A stretch of 58,326 nt of DNA from an uncultured Erysipelotrichaceae bacterium (GCA_902766005.1 CACXCB010000282.1:1-58326); one strand, 5' to 3'. Counted from the stretch's first letter, positions 1 through 9,920 are shown. Numbers and translations are program-made. Notes: generated by a model not told the origin, from the letters alone.

Positions 1-46
1 GGTACTTGCAGCTATATACGACATTATTGTTGCTCTTATATTCCAT
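1..46 (-). CDS. tnpA: IS200/IS605 TnpA (Y1 HUH transposase), N-terminal 15 residues
   Basis: The frame starts at an ATG at 44-46 and is cut by the window edge after 15 codons. It reads MEYKSNNNVVYSCKY, which fits the conserved N-terminus of IS200/IS605 TnpA proteins just before their 'HVVWCPKYR' block (recalled from the family). TnpA is the single-strand transposase that recognises the end hairpins. The catalytic HUH motif and tyrosine lie outside the window, so activity cannot be judged. The adjacent promoter and hairpin support the call. Confidence 0.75.
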   Translation of the reverse strand, partial: MEYKSNNNVVYSCKY

Positions 47-52
47 ATACGT

Positions 53-81
53 ATTATACCGCGTCTTGTAGTCTAATACAA
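53..81 (-). promoter_or_regulatory. tnpA promoter
   Basis: On the minus strand TTGTAT (76-81) and a perfect TATAAT (53-58) are separated by 17 bases. The -10 box lies 6 bases upstream of the tnpA ATG, so a leader would be very short or absent. Confidence 0.65.
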
Positions 82-100
82 TACTCTCAGAAACAAAAAA

Positions 101-139
101 CCGCTGTATCCCCATAGCTAAAGCAAGGGGTATTAGCGG
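101..139. repeat. IS200/IS605 left-end imperfect hairpin
   Basis: CCGCT (101-105) pairs with AGCGG (135-139) and CCCC (110-113) with GGGG (127-130), with a small unpaired internal bulge between and a 13-base loop. Such an imperfect hairpin near the end is what TnpA binds in this family. Confidence 0.65.
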
Positions 140-289
140 CGACAATTTCGATAACTTATTCTGATCTGTTCAGGCATACTTTATCAAAAAAGTCTCTGAT
201 GTATTTGGACTTTTATCGAAGTATCTTTCATACCCTATCCGGGCAGGAAACAGCTGCAAAAGTATAAAATGCTGTCGTACATTTATTGT

Positions 290-1330
290 TTACGACAATA
301 GTTGTCTCTCTTTATTGATTTGCTCATCAATACAATCAGCTATATCAGGGAAGGTTTTCGAAACAATTCTTTTAATGATTTCATCACTGAATCCTTCCAT
401 TACCATAGCATGTACGTTTGCATGCAAGTCTTTCATCTGTGTTTCTTTTGTTACTTGTTTTGTCACTTGTTTTGTCACTTGCTCTGTTACTTGCTTTGTT
501 ACTTCTTCTGTAACTTCTTTCGTTTTTACCCTTACGGCATCTGTTACTTTGTCATTGATCAGTTCGTCATATGCTCTGCACATGTTCACATATCCCCTTT
601 CATCTGCTTTTTCTTTCATTTTCAAGTTATACTGTGTGTTCAGAAAACTGTATGTGTCCTCATCCACTTTTTCAAATTCTATTCCTTTAAGTACCCTGTC
701 CATTTCATCTTTTTTCTTGCTTGCTTTTGCAAGTGCAAATGCAATATCAAGACCATTGCTGTACTCACTGATCTTTCTGTCTGTCATTCTCGATGGAATC
801 AGTATGTTCGGGCGGTAGTCCGGAACGCTTTTCAATATTCTCTCATCGCTTGCATCCAGCATCTCCCGCAGTGTCAGCGGTCCGTCCCATTCCTCGCTTC
901 CCCAGTAGATCCCCATCGTTATAACAGGCTTCAGTTTGTCATCCTTCAGATATTTTTCAACGAACTCGCCGCTGCCTCTGCCCTTCAGGCTACCTTTTTT
1001 AAACTTTTTGTCATTGTTCTTTTGGATCTCCTTCAGCTGGTTGTCATATTCTTCCGCATCGTACTGCATTATCTTTACGGGGGCATCATATATCATGTTC
1101 TGCATGTTTTCAATGCCAAAAATTACATAAATGATTCCACCGCAATTCTTTACCGTGCCTTTCTTCGCAAGGTCCCTGATTCGCTCAGACTGCGCATGCT
1201 GGACATTGATCTCCTGAAGATTGTCAGGATTGACAACCTGTTGTCCATCATAAATGCTCTTGTTGAAGATTTCCGCAAATCTTACATTGTCATCAAGATA
1301 AGATTTTTGTTTTTTGTCATATTGCCCCAT
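290..1330 (-). CDS. Rpn/YhgA-like PD-(D/E)XK nuclease-family protein
   Basis: A 346-residue protein resembling the Rpn family (recombination-promoting nucleases, often annotated as PD-(D/E)XK nuclease family transposase). Recognisable family blocks are 'YLDDNVRFAEIFN' near residue 11, 'GIEN' at 72-75 and 'YDA..Y..Q' around 90-98. In relatives I recall GIENQ at the core motif; here it reads GIENMQ, so the glutamine is replaced or shifted and activity may be affected. Near the C-terminus is a run of four-residue VTKQ-type repeats. I chose ATG 1330 because AAAGGA lies 9 bases upstream; a longer frame begins only at a TTG. The IS end next door suggests an accessory insertion beside core genes. 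Confidence 0.7.
   Translation of the reverse strand: MGQYDKKQKSYLDDNVRFAEIFNKSIYDGQQVVNPDNLQEINVQHAQSERIRDLAKKGTVKNCGGIIYVIFGIENMQNMIYDAPVKIMQYDAEEYDNQLKEIQKNNDKKFKKGSLKGRGSGEFVEKYLKDDKLKPVITMGIYWGSEEWDGPLTLREMLDASDERILKSVPDYRPNILIPSRMTDRKISEYSNGLDIAFALAKASKKKDEMDRVLKGIEFEKVDEDTYSFLNTQYNLKMKEKADERGYVNMCRAYDELINDKVTDAVRVKTKEVTEEVTKQVTEQVTKQVTKQVTKETQMKDLHANVHAMVMEGFSDEIIKRIVSKTFPDIADCIDEQINKERQLLS
445..516 (-). repeat. 12-base-period repeat encoding (V-T-K/E-Q/E)n
   Basis: About six imperfect copies of a 12-base unit (core ACTTGTTTTGTC on the plus strand) lie inside the Rpn-like gene and encode a VTKQ-type tetrapeptide repeat. Similar strings occur near the C-termini of many Rpn-like proteins, and the unit could change copy number by slippage. 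Confidence 0.75.
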
Positions 1331-1417
1331 TATATCGTCCTTTCCACAGAAAAACAAAAAAGCATTTTGTTTATGCTGTCTCCCCTACACCGCACGCAAA
1401 AAATGCCTTTCAAATAC

Positions 1418-1442
1418 AAAAAAGGAAACAATTGCTTGTTCC
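1418..1442 (-). terminator. Rho-independent terminator downstream of glpK
   Basis: On the minus strand a hairpin (1424-1442, GGAACAA against TTGTTTCC with one bulge) is followed directly by six T residues (1418-1423). It could end the glpK transcript. It also lies between the promoter at 1458-1485 and the Rpn-like gene, where it would act as an attenuator. Confidence 0.6.
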
Positions 1443-1457
1443 CTTTTCTTCGAATAT

Positions 1458-1485
1458 ATCATAGCACAACCAAAAACTTTGTCAA
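1458..1485 (-). promoter_or_regulatory. Promoter for the Rpn-like gene
   Basis: Minus-strand consensus TTGACA (1480-1485) and TATGAT (1458-1463) with a 16-base spacer. A transcript from here would cross the terminator-like hairpin before reaching the gene. Confidence 0.6.
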
Positions 1486-1538
1486 TACTTGCGTAGTGTG
1501 CCATTTCTCCACAAAAGCATTGCGTTTTCCACAATTTC

Positions 1539-3047
<1,509 letters not shown>

Positions 3048-3072
3048 CTATTTATATTGTAAAACAGGAAAA

Positions 3073-3103
3073 GAAAAAAGGCTATCAAATGAGATAGCCT
3101 TTT
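3073..3103 (-). terminator. ppdK terminator
   Basis: GGCTATC (3080-3086) pairs with GATAGCC (3093-3099), extended by A-T pairs. On the minus strand a T-run follows. It lies just past the ppdK stop and upstream of glpK. Confidence 0.85.
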
Positions 3104-3115
3104 CAATCTATTGTC

Positions 3116-5923
3116 TTATTTTTTAGTTGTTTTTTTTGTTGCTTTTTTAGCAGCTGTCTTTTTAGCAGGAGCTTTCTTTGCAGGTTTTGTTTCTACGCCT
3201 GCAGCAGCAAGCTCTTTATCGAGCTTGATAGCAGCCTGTGCAGCAGCCAGTCTTGCGATCGGAACACGATATGGTGAGCAGGATACATAGTTCAATCCAA
3301 CCTTGTTGAAGAATTCGATTGAAGCCGGGTCTCCGCCATGTTCGCCACAGACACCGAGATGGATGTCAGGACGTGTTGCCTTACCTTCTTCAGCAGCGAT
3401 CTTAATCAGTCTGCCTACGCCGTCCTGGTCAACATGTGCAAACGGATCATTTTCATAAATGTGCTTGTCATAGTAGTCACCTAAGAACTTGCCTGCATCA
3501 TCTCTGGAGAATCCGAATGTCATCTGTGTCAGGTCGTTTGTACCGAAGGAATAGAATTCAGCTGTCTTAGCGATTTCACCGGAGAGCAATGCAGCACGTG
3601 GAATTTCAATCATTGTACCGACTTTGTATTCCAGCTTAGCATTCTTTTCAGCGATGACTGCATCAGCTGTTTCCTTGATGATATTAGCAACATACTGGAG
3701 CTCTTTCGGTTCGCCAACGAGCGGTACCATGATTTCAGGAACGAGCTTCCATGTACGATGCTTCTTGTTGATATTGATTGCAGCATTGATGATAGCTCTT
3801 GTCTGCATCTTGCCGATTTCCGGATAAGTAACATCAAGACGGCATCCGCGGTGACCCATCATCGGGTTGAACTCATGCAGTTCAGCAGCTGCTGCTCTTA
3901 CATCCTCAATTGTGATGCCGAGATCTTTAGCTACATCTTCTGCATCTGCATCTGTCTTAGGCAGGAATTCATGCAGCGGCGGATCCAATAAACGGATAGT
4001 AACACTGCGGCCCTTCATTGCTTCAAAGATACCTTCGAAGTCTTCCTGCTGATATGGTTCAAGCTCAGCGAGTGCTTTAGCACGCTGCTCATCGTTACGA
4101 GCTACGCACAGCATACGGATTGCTTTGATTCTTTCAGCGGAGTTGAAGAACATATGTTCTGTACGAACAAGACCGATACCTTCAGCACCGAATTCAACAG
4201 CTCTTGCTGCATCTTCCGGTGTATCAGCATTTGTACGGATCTTCAATGTTCTGCGCTCATCAGCCCAGTCCATGAACTTCTTGAAGTTTCCGGAAATTGT
4301 TGCAGGAACAGTCTTGATTTCGCCTCTGTATACACAGCCTGTTGTTCCGTCAACAGAGATGATATCGCCTTCCTTGAATGTTTCGCCGTTGATGTAGAAT
4401 TCTTTCTTTTCTTCATTAACGGAAATATCGCCACATCCGGATACACAGCAAGCACCCATACCACGGGCAACTACTGCTGCATGGCTTGTCATACCGCCAC
4501 GTACGGTAACGATTGCTTCGGATACATGCATACCTTCGATATCTTCAGGAGATGTTTCAAGACGGACAAGAACAACTTTCTTTCCGGCTTCAGCCTGTTT
4601 TTTCGCTTCATCAGCTGTAAAGACGATTGCACCGCTGCCGGCACCCGGAGAAGCTGCAAGTCCTTTTGTGATAATGTCAGCTGCTTTTTCCTTCAGGGAA
4701 GCTGCATCAAATGTCGGATGGAGAAGGTCATCAAGCTGTTTTGGCTCAACCATCATGAGAGCCTGGTCTTTTGTAACAAGTCCTTCTTTTTCCATGTCTA
4801 CAGCAACTTTCAAAGCTGCTGCTGCAGTTCTCTTACCATTACGTGTCTGAAGCATGAACAGACGGCGGTCCTGGATTGTGAATTCCATATCCTGCATGTC
4901 ATGATAATGTGCTTCGAGTTTCTTACGGACATCATCAAGAGCCTGGAATGTTTCCGGCATGCTCTCTTCGAGAGACGGATATTTTTCTTTTCTTTCCTTT
5001 TCAGGAATGCCCATGTTCTTTGCCCAAGCCTGGGAACCCTTCTTGGAAATCTGCTGAGGTGTACGAACGCCTGCAACAACGTCTTCACCCTGTGCGTTAA
5101 TCAGGTATTCACCATAGAAATAAGCATTGTTACCTGTGCCCGGGTCACGTGTGAAGCAGACACCTGTAGCACAATCGCTACCCATGTTACCGAAGACCAT
5201 GGACTGTACGTTAACAGCTGTTCCCCAGTCACTTGGGATATCATTCATCTTACGATAGAAAATAGCACGTTCATTGTTCCAGGAACGGAAGACAGCTTCA
5301 ATAGCTCTTTCCAGCTGAACTTTCGGATCCTGCGGGAAGTCTTCACCCTTTTCTGCTTTGTAGAATTCTTTGAACTTTGCAGTCAGAGTCTTCATGTCTT
5401 CTTCATCAAGTTCAACGTCAAGCTTAACACCTTTTTCAGCTTTCAGTTCATCGATGATAACTTCGAATCTCTTCTTGGATAATCCCATAACAACGTCAGA
5501 GAACATCTGAACGAAACGACGATAAGAGTCATAAACAAATCTTGGGTTATTGGATGCAGCAGACATTGCTTCAGCAACTTCGTCATTAATACCAAGATTG
5601 AGAATTGTATCCATCATACCAGGCATGGATGCACGAGCACCGGATCTGACGGAAACAAGCAGAGGATTCTTCGGATCACCGAGCTTCTTGCCCATGTACT
5701 TTTCGAGCCATTTCAAGTTCTTCTGGACCTGAGCCATGATCTCATCATTGATCTTTTCACCATCTGCATAATACTGGTTACATGCTTCAGTTGTGATCGT
5801 GAATCCCATCGGCACCGGCAGTTCAAGACTTGCCATCTCAGCGAGGTTTGCACCTTTACCGCCGAGCAGTTCTCTCATTGAGCCGTTGCCTTCTGTAAAT
5901 TTGTAGACATACTTTTTAGCCAT
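3116..5923 (-). CDS. ppdK: Pyruvate, phosphate dikinase with basic C-terminal tail
   Basis: A 935-residue enzyme that interconverts pyruvate + ATP + Pi and PEP + AMP + PPi, common in anaerobes with PPi-linked glycolysis. The N-terminal ATP-grasp domain (about 1-350) is followed by the swivelling phosphohistidine domain with GGMTSHAAVVARG (catalytic His481) and the PEP/pyruvate barrel with GVCGEHGGDP (catalytic Cys859). The family is usually about 875-880 residues. Here the last roughly 24 residues are almost only K, A, P and T, in an (A)KK-repeat style like histone H1 or HU tails. AGGAGG 5 bases before the ATG supports the start. It has its own promoter and terminator, so it is monocistronic. 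No PPDK regulatory kinase is visible. Confidence 0.95.
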   Translation of the reverse strand: MAKKYVYKFTEGNGSMRELLGGKGANLAEMASLELPVPMGFTITTEACNQYYADGEKINDEIMAQVQKNLKWLEKYMGKKLGDPKNPLLVSVRSGARASMPGMMDTILNLGINDEVAEAMSAASNNPRFVYDSYRRFVQMFSDVVMGLSKKRFEVIIDELKAEKGVKLDVELDEEDMKTLTAKFKEFYKAEKGEDFPQDPKVQLERAIEAVFRSWNNERAIFYRKMNDIPSDWGTAVNVQSMVFGNMGSDCATGVCFTRDPGTGNNAYFYGEYLINAQGEDVVAGVRTPQQISKKGSQAWAKNMGIPEKERKEKYPSLEESMPETFQALDDVRKKLEAHYHDMQDMEFTIQDRRLFMLQTRNGKRTAAAALKVAVDMEKEGLVTKDQALMMVEPKQLDDLLHPTFDAASLKEKAADIITKGLAASPGAGSGAIVFTADEAKKQAEAGKKVVLVRLETSPEDIEGMHVSEAIVTVRGGMTSHAAVVARGMGACCVSGCGDISVNEEKKEFYINGETFKEGDIISVDGTTGCVYRGEIKTVPATISGNFKKFMDWADERRTLKIRTNADTPEDAARAVEFGAEGIGLVRTEHMFFNSAERIKAIRMLCVARNDEQRAKALAELEPYQQEDFEGIFEAMKGRSVTIRLLDPPLHEFLPKTDADAEDVAKDLGITIEDVRAAAAELHEFNPMMGHRGCRLDVTYPEIGKMQTRAIINAAININKKHRTWKLVPEIMVPLVGEPKELQYVANIIKETADAVIAEKNAKLEYKVGTMIEIPRAALLSGEIAKTAEFYSFGTNDLTQMTFGFSRDDAGKFLGDYYDKHIYENDPFAHVDQDGVGRLIKIAAEEGKATRPDIHLGVCGEHGGDPASIEFFNKVGLNYVSCSPYRVPIARLAAAQAAIKLDKELAAAGVETKPAKKAPAKKTAAKKATKKTTKK

Positions 5924-5951
5924 AGAGCCTCCTAATTATTTCTATAATGAA

Positions 5952-5980
5952 ATTATAAAACATGAACAATCTTTAAACAA
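5952..5980 (-). promoter_or_regulatory. ppdK promoter
   Basis: TTGTTT (5975-5980) and perfect TATAAT (5952-5957) with a 17-base spacer, 28 bases upstream of the ppdK ATG. Confidence 0.65.
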
Positions 5981-6060
5981 GTTTTCACCATGAATTTTTG
6001 AAAGATTTTTCATAAAAAACTTCATAAATGAATTCATATTTTATCATCGAATTTTACCAA

Positions 6061-6089
6061 AAAAGAAAACGATACTTTTCAGTATCGTT
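6061..6089 (-). terminator. Terminator of the hydrolase-like gene
   Basis: AACGATACT (6068-6076) pairs with AGTATCGTT (6081-6089), followed on the minus strand by a T-rich run. It overlaps the stop codon of the gene at 6088. Confidence 0.85.
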
Positions 6090-7026
6090 AACCTAAATAT
6101 TTTGCGATGAAATTAAATGCTGAATCGAAGTAATCCGGTTCCTGCTGAATCTCGCCGAAACCTTTTCCTTCAGCCGTGTACAGATCTTTTTCTGCAGAAC
6201 ATGCATAGTAATTATCGAACACCATGCTTGTCGGAATGAATGTATCATCTGCACCGTGCATGAACAATGTCGGTGTAGAACTCTGCTTGAGCTGTCTGTG
6301 TGTGCTGACATCATTCATGGAGAAATGCAGGAACTGTCTGACATAGAAATCAACGGAAGGAAGAAGTGCTTTTCCATCGATCTTGCAAAGGCTGCGGATC
6401 ATATGCAGAACGATTTCACGAATCCCGGAGAAGCCGGAATCTTCCACTGCACATTTGACATTGGAAGGCAGGTAATCACCGGTTGCATTCATAACTGCAG
6501 CTGCTCCTGCATCGATACCGAACAAAGCAATCTGCGCATCAGGATCGATATTCAGAAGATGATTTACCCAGCTGATCAAATCGTAATGTTCACACCAGCC
6601 AAGACCTGTGTATTGTCCTTCGGACATGCCGCATCCCCTAGCGTCAGGTGCAAGAATATTGAAATCACGATGGTCTGCTTCATACATGTGATCCAGCATT
6701 CCGCCGCTGTAAGAACCGATGCCATGCATCAGCAACAGCCACTTGTGGGATTCCGGATGATTGGTGATGCGAAGTGCATGCAGTTTCAAGCCATCATAGG
6801 AATCCAGGAATTCGTCATCCCTTGTACTGTGTGCAAACCATTCATTCTTTTCGCCCGTTCCGGAAGGAAGTCTCTTCACACCTGTTTTCTCTGCATAGAA
6901 TGCAGATTTCTGTAAATCAAACGCATTGCGGAAAACATAATAACCCACACCGGCATAAGCCGCTGTACCGGCAATTGCAGTAGCTCCTGCAATCTTCAAT
7001 ATTGTATGTTTCTTTTTCTCTGCCAT
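6088..7026 (-). CDS. Membrane-anchored alpha/beta-hydrolase fold protein, catalytic residues lost
   Basis: A 312-residue protein with one N-terminal membrane segment (about residues 11-31) and an alpha/beta-hydrolase domain. The oxyanion strand HGIGSYSGG (101-109) is intact. The nucleophile elbow reads GIDAG (170-174), so Asp172 replaces the usual serine. In the place of the catalytic histidine (family pattern EGAGHAE) it reads EGKGFGE, so Phe290 replaces His. An acidic residue remains at D260/D261 in GADDTFIP. With nucleophile and base both changed, a pseudoenzyme is likelier than an Asp-nucleophile dehalogenase or epoxide hydrolase, which would still need the His. TAGGAGA before the ATG supports the start. 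It is expressed alone, between an extended -10 promoter and a terminator. Confidence 0.8.
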   Translation of the reverse strand: MAEKKKHTILKIAGATAIAGTAAYAGVGYYVFRNAFDLQKSAFYAEKTGVKRLPSGTGEKNEWFAHSTRDDEFLDSYDGLKLHALRITNHPESHKWLLLMHGIGSYSGGMLDHMYEADHRDFNILAPDARGCGMSEGQYTGLGWCEHYDLISWVNHLLNIDPDAQIALFGIDAGAAAVMNATGDYLPSNVKCAVEDSGFSGIREIVLHMIRSLCKIDGKALLPSVDFYVRQFLHFSMNDVSTHRQLKQSSTPTLFMHGADDTFIPTSMVFDNYYACSAEKDLYTAEGKGFGEIQQEPDYFDSAFNFIAKYLG

Positions 7027-7054
7027 AATTATCTCCTAAAATATTTCTATTCCT

Positions 7055-7063
7055 ATTATAGCA
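7055..7063 (-). promoter_or_regulatory. Extended -10 promoter of the hydrolase-like gene
   Basis: TGC-TATAAT on the minus strand, 28 bases upstream of the ATG. No good -35 box is present at 17 bases, as expected for the TGn class. Confidence 0.5.
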
Positions 7064-7070
7064 TTATTCT

Positions 7071-9683
7071 TTACGCTTTTAAAACAGATAATCTGTTGAC
7101 AATTACGTCATATTGTTTTTGATAAGCAGCCTGTTTGTTTTTCTCTTCATCAACTTTACTTTGCGGTGCTTTGTTGACAAAGTTCGGATTGGAAAGCATC
7201 TTCTCGGAACGTGCAAGCTCGCCTTCGAGTCTCTTCTTTTCTGCTTCAAGCTTTTTGATTTCTTCAGCAGGATCGCTCAGCTCATCGGAAGGAATATACA
7301 AATTGCCATGATGAATATTCTCTACGGCAAGATCCCCTTCCAGTTCATTCATCCATTCTGCTTTTGCCATCTTGTTGAAGATTGCAGACAATGCTGCATC
7401 AGGCTGAACAACATTGCCATCCAGGTCTTTCATCAAAACATGCAGGAGTGTTGAAGGTTTCAGATCGTTGACATTCTTGACTTCCCTGACTTTCTGAATT
7501 GCAGAGATCATACGATCCATCGCAACCAGATCACAAGCCGGAACATCATTGTTGACTTTCGGCCATGTTTCCAGATTAATGCTTTCCTTCTCATGCGGCA
7601 TGGTCAGATAAATCTCTTCCGTAACAAACGGCATGAACGGATGAAGCAGCTTGACGATTGCATTCAAACAATACAGCAAGGTGGACTGTGCACCTTTCTT
7701 CAACTGCGGATCATCGCTGTTCAAAGAGGACTTGGACATCTCCACATACCAGCTGCAGAAGTCATCCCATACAAAGGAATAGAGTGCATTGCCAACAAGG
7801 GCAAACTCATATTTTTCCATGTTCTTTGTTGTTTCATCAATGATCTCATTCAGACGGTTGAGAATCCATTTATCCGTGATGGAAAGACTGGAAAAATCAA
7901 TGTCATTCATTGTCATGCCTTCATCAAGATTCATGAGAACGAACCTTGAAGCGTTCCATATCTTGTTGATGAAATTCCATGAAGCTTCGACCTTTTCCGG
8001 AATGTAGCGCATATCCTGTCCCGGAGTAGAATTGGTTGTCAAGAAGAAACGCAATGCATCAACGCCATAGTCATCGATAACCTTCATCGGATCAATTCCG
8101 TTGCCTGCGGACTTGGACATTTTCTTTCCCTGTGCATCACGGATCAAGCCATGGATCAGGACATCTTTAAACGGCCTGTCATTGGTAAAATGTCTGGCCT
8201 GAAATGCCATTCTTGCAACCCAGAAGAAGATGATATCGTAACCGGTAACCATCGTTGTGGTCGGATAATATCTCTCATAGTCCTTTGTATCCTCAGGCCA
8301 TCCCAGAGTTGCAAAAGGCCATAAAGCACTGGAGAACCATGTGTCAAGAACATCTTCATCCTGTTCCCAGTTTTCAATATCTGCAGGTGCTTCCTCACCG
8401 ACATATGTCTCACCTGTGATCTTGTTGTAATAGGCAGGAATCTGATGACCCCACCACAGCTGTCTCGAGATGCACCAGTCTTCAATGTTTTCCAGCCACT
8501 GTTCAAATGTTTTTTCAAAACGCTCCGGGTAGAATGTAATCTTCTGCTCAGGATCTTTCTGTGCCGCAAGAACAGCATCAGCCAAAGGCTTCATCTTGAC
8601 GAACCACTGTTGTGAAAGGTAAGGTTCTGCAACACAATGTGTTCTTTCAGAGTGGCCTACATCATGAACGATATCTTCAATCTTGACCAGGTTTCCGTCT
8701 GCTTCGATTTTCTTAGTAACAAGATCTCTGCATTCATAACGGTCCAAGCCTTCATACTGCCCTGCCAGTGCATTCATAGTTCCGTCCGGATTCATGCAGA
8801 TCGGCTTTTCCAATCCATGTCTTTCCGCAATCTGGAAGTCGTTAGGATCATGCGCAGGCGTACACTTCATGGCACCTGTTCCAAATTCCATATCGATATA
8901 GCTGTCTGTAATAATCGGCAGAGGCTCACCGTTTGCCGGGTTGATCGCATGCTTTCCGACAAGATGCTTGAATCTTTCATCTTCCGGATTAACGACGACG
9001 CAGACATCACCGAACATGGTTTCCGGTCTTGTTGTAGCGACGGTAAAGTTATCTCCTGTTTCAACAACTTTATAGTTAAAATAATACATCTTGCCCGGAT
9101 CAGCCTGATGGTAAACTTCAATGTTGCTCAGAGCAGTGCGCGCTTCAGGATCCCAGTTGATAATGCGCCATCCGCGATAAATCAAACCCTCATTGTACAG
9201 TGTAACGAAGACATGCTTTACAGCTTCATTAAAGCCTTCGTCCATTGTAAAACGCTCTCTGGAATAATCCAGGCTGTTCCCCAGTTTCGCCCACTGTTTG
9301 CGAATGGTTGCGGCATATTCCTCTTTCCATTCCCATGCTCTTTCCAGGAATTTTTCCCTGCCGATGTCATAGCGGGAAATACCTTCATTCTTTAATCTCT
9401 CATCGACTTTTGCCTGTGTTGCAATGCCGGCATGATCCATGCCTGCAAGATACAATGCATCATACCCCTGCAGTCTTTTATAGCGGATGATGATGTCCTG
9501 TAACGTATTATCCCAGGCATGTCCGATATGCAGAATACCTGTTACATTCGGTGGCGGAATAACAATTGTAAACGGTTCTTTGGATAAATCGCCTGCTGTG
9601 AAATAACCCTTCTCAAGCCATTCATCATACCTTCCTTCTTCCACCGCCTTGTGGTCATACTTCGAAGCTAAATTCTGTTCCAT
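7071..9683 (-). CDS. valS: Valine--tRNA ligase
   Basis: A full-length 870-residue class I synthetase that charges tRNA-Val. HIGH is at residues 52-55 and KMSKS at 521-525. The CP1 editing domain lies between them (ATTRPETMFGD around 216-225). The C-terminal anticodon-binding domain ends in the coiled-coil arm typical of ValRS (about 805-870, rich in K/E: AEEIKKLEAEKKRLEGE). A GAGGAG ribosome site precedes the ATG by 6 bases. Expression is controlled by the T-box leader directly upstream. Confidence 0.97.
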   Translation of the reverse strand: MEQNLASKYDHKAVEEGRYDEWLEKGYFTAGDLSKEPFTIVIPPPNVTGILHIGHAWDNTLQDIIIRYKRLQGYDALYLAGMDHAGIATQAKVDERLKNEGISRYDIGREKFLERAWEWKEEYAATIRKQWAKLGNSLDYSRERFTMDEGFNEAVKHVFVTLYNEGLIYRGWRIINWDPEARTALSNIEVYHQADPGKMYYFNYKVVETGDNFTVATTRPETMFGDVCVVVNPEDERFKHLVGKHAINPANGEPLPIITDSYIDMEFGTGAMKCTPAHDPNDFQIAERHGLEKPICMNPDGTMNALAGQYEGLDRYECRDLVTKKIEADGNLVKIEDIVHDVGHSERTHCVAEPYLSQQWFVKMKPLADAVLAAQKDPEQKITFYPERFEKTFEQWLENIEDWCISRQLWWGHQIPAYYNKITGETYVGEEAPADIENWEQDEDVLDTWFSSALWPFATLGWPEDTKDYERYYPTTTMVTGYDIIFFWVARMAFQARHFTNDRPFKDVLIHGLIRDAQGKKMSKSAGNGIDPMKVIDDYGVDALRFFLTTNSTPGQDMRYIPEKVEASWNFINKIWNASRFVLMNLDEGMTMNDIDFSSLSITDKWILNRLNEIIDETTKNMEKYEFALVGNALYSFVWDDFCSWYVEMSKSSLNSDDPQLKKGAQSTLLYCLNAIVKLLHPFMPFVTEEIYLTMPHEKESINLETWPKVNNDVPACDLVAMDRMISAIQKVREVKNVNDLKPSTLLHVLMKDLDGNVVQPDAALSAIFNKMAKAEWMNELEGDLAVENIHHGNLYIPSDELSDPAEEIKKLEAEKKRLEGELARSEKMLSNPNFVNKAPQSKVDEEKNKQAAYQKQYDVIVNRLSVLKA

Positions 9684-9692
9684 CTTACTCTC

Positions 9693-9914
9693 CTCTTTTC
9701 AAAATGAAAACGTCCTGATGCACAGGACGTGTTTTAAACGTGGTACCACCTTGCTTGCTTCTCAAATGCGTAACGTGCATGAACCGGCCTTTCTTACTGC
9801 TTTCAGAAAGACAGCTCCCGGACGACTTCAGCCTCCTCTTTTCATCCGCTTCCACCAAATGCGGACTCTCTTTGGAAAACACAAAGGCATACTGCTTCCG
9901 TTCAATGCTTTTCT
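9693..9914 (-). promoter_or_regulatory. T-box riboswitch, valine (valS leader)
   Basis: The minus strand holds all T-box parts. The distal Stem I loop is AGAGAG...GGTGGAAG. The specifier loop reads GAA-GTC-G, with the Val codon GTC at 9824-9826. The T-box sequence AAGGTGGTACCACG is the antiterminator (about 9739-9752). A terminator hairpin CGTCCT...AGGACG (9711-9729) is followed by T residues. Uncharged tRNA-Val would stabilise the antiterminator. Confidence 0.92.
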
Positions 9915-9920
9915 TGCAAA

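Larger units (their letters stand above)
1..145 (-). mobile_element. IS200/IS605-family element, left end only
   Basis: The first 145 bases hold, in the order expected for the left end of an IS200/IS605 element read on the minus strand, an imperfect end hairpin (101-139), a promoter (53-81) and the start of a TnpA-like reading frame that runs off the window. These elements have subterminal hairpins instead of inverted repeats and move as single strands. Whether tnpB follows cannot be seen. The exact outer boundary is not defined; bases 140-289, up to the next gene, show no other feature. Confidence 0.75.

Noticed and set aside
445..516. Short tandem repeat as a CRISPR array
   Set aside because: The period is 12 bases with no spacers, and it is in frame within a coding repeat.
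4154..5482. 442-codon open frame opposite ppdK
   Set aside because: The Cys/Phe/Ser-rich composition is typical of antisense frames, and ppdK is full length with all catalytic motifs.
6088..7026. Haloalkane dehalogenase or epoxide hydrolase because of the Asp at the nucleophile position
   Set aside because: Those enzymes still need the catalytic His, which is Phe here, and the rest of the sequence resembles the Ser-type membrane-anchored hydrolases.
7658..7843. Small plus-strand frames within valS as coding genes
   Set aside because: They have no ribosome sites and lie fully inside conserved valS sequence.
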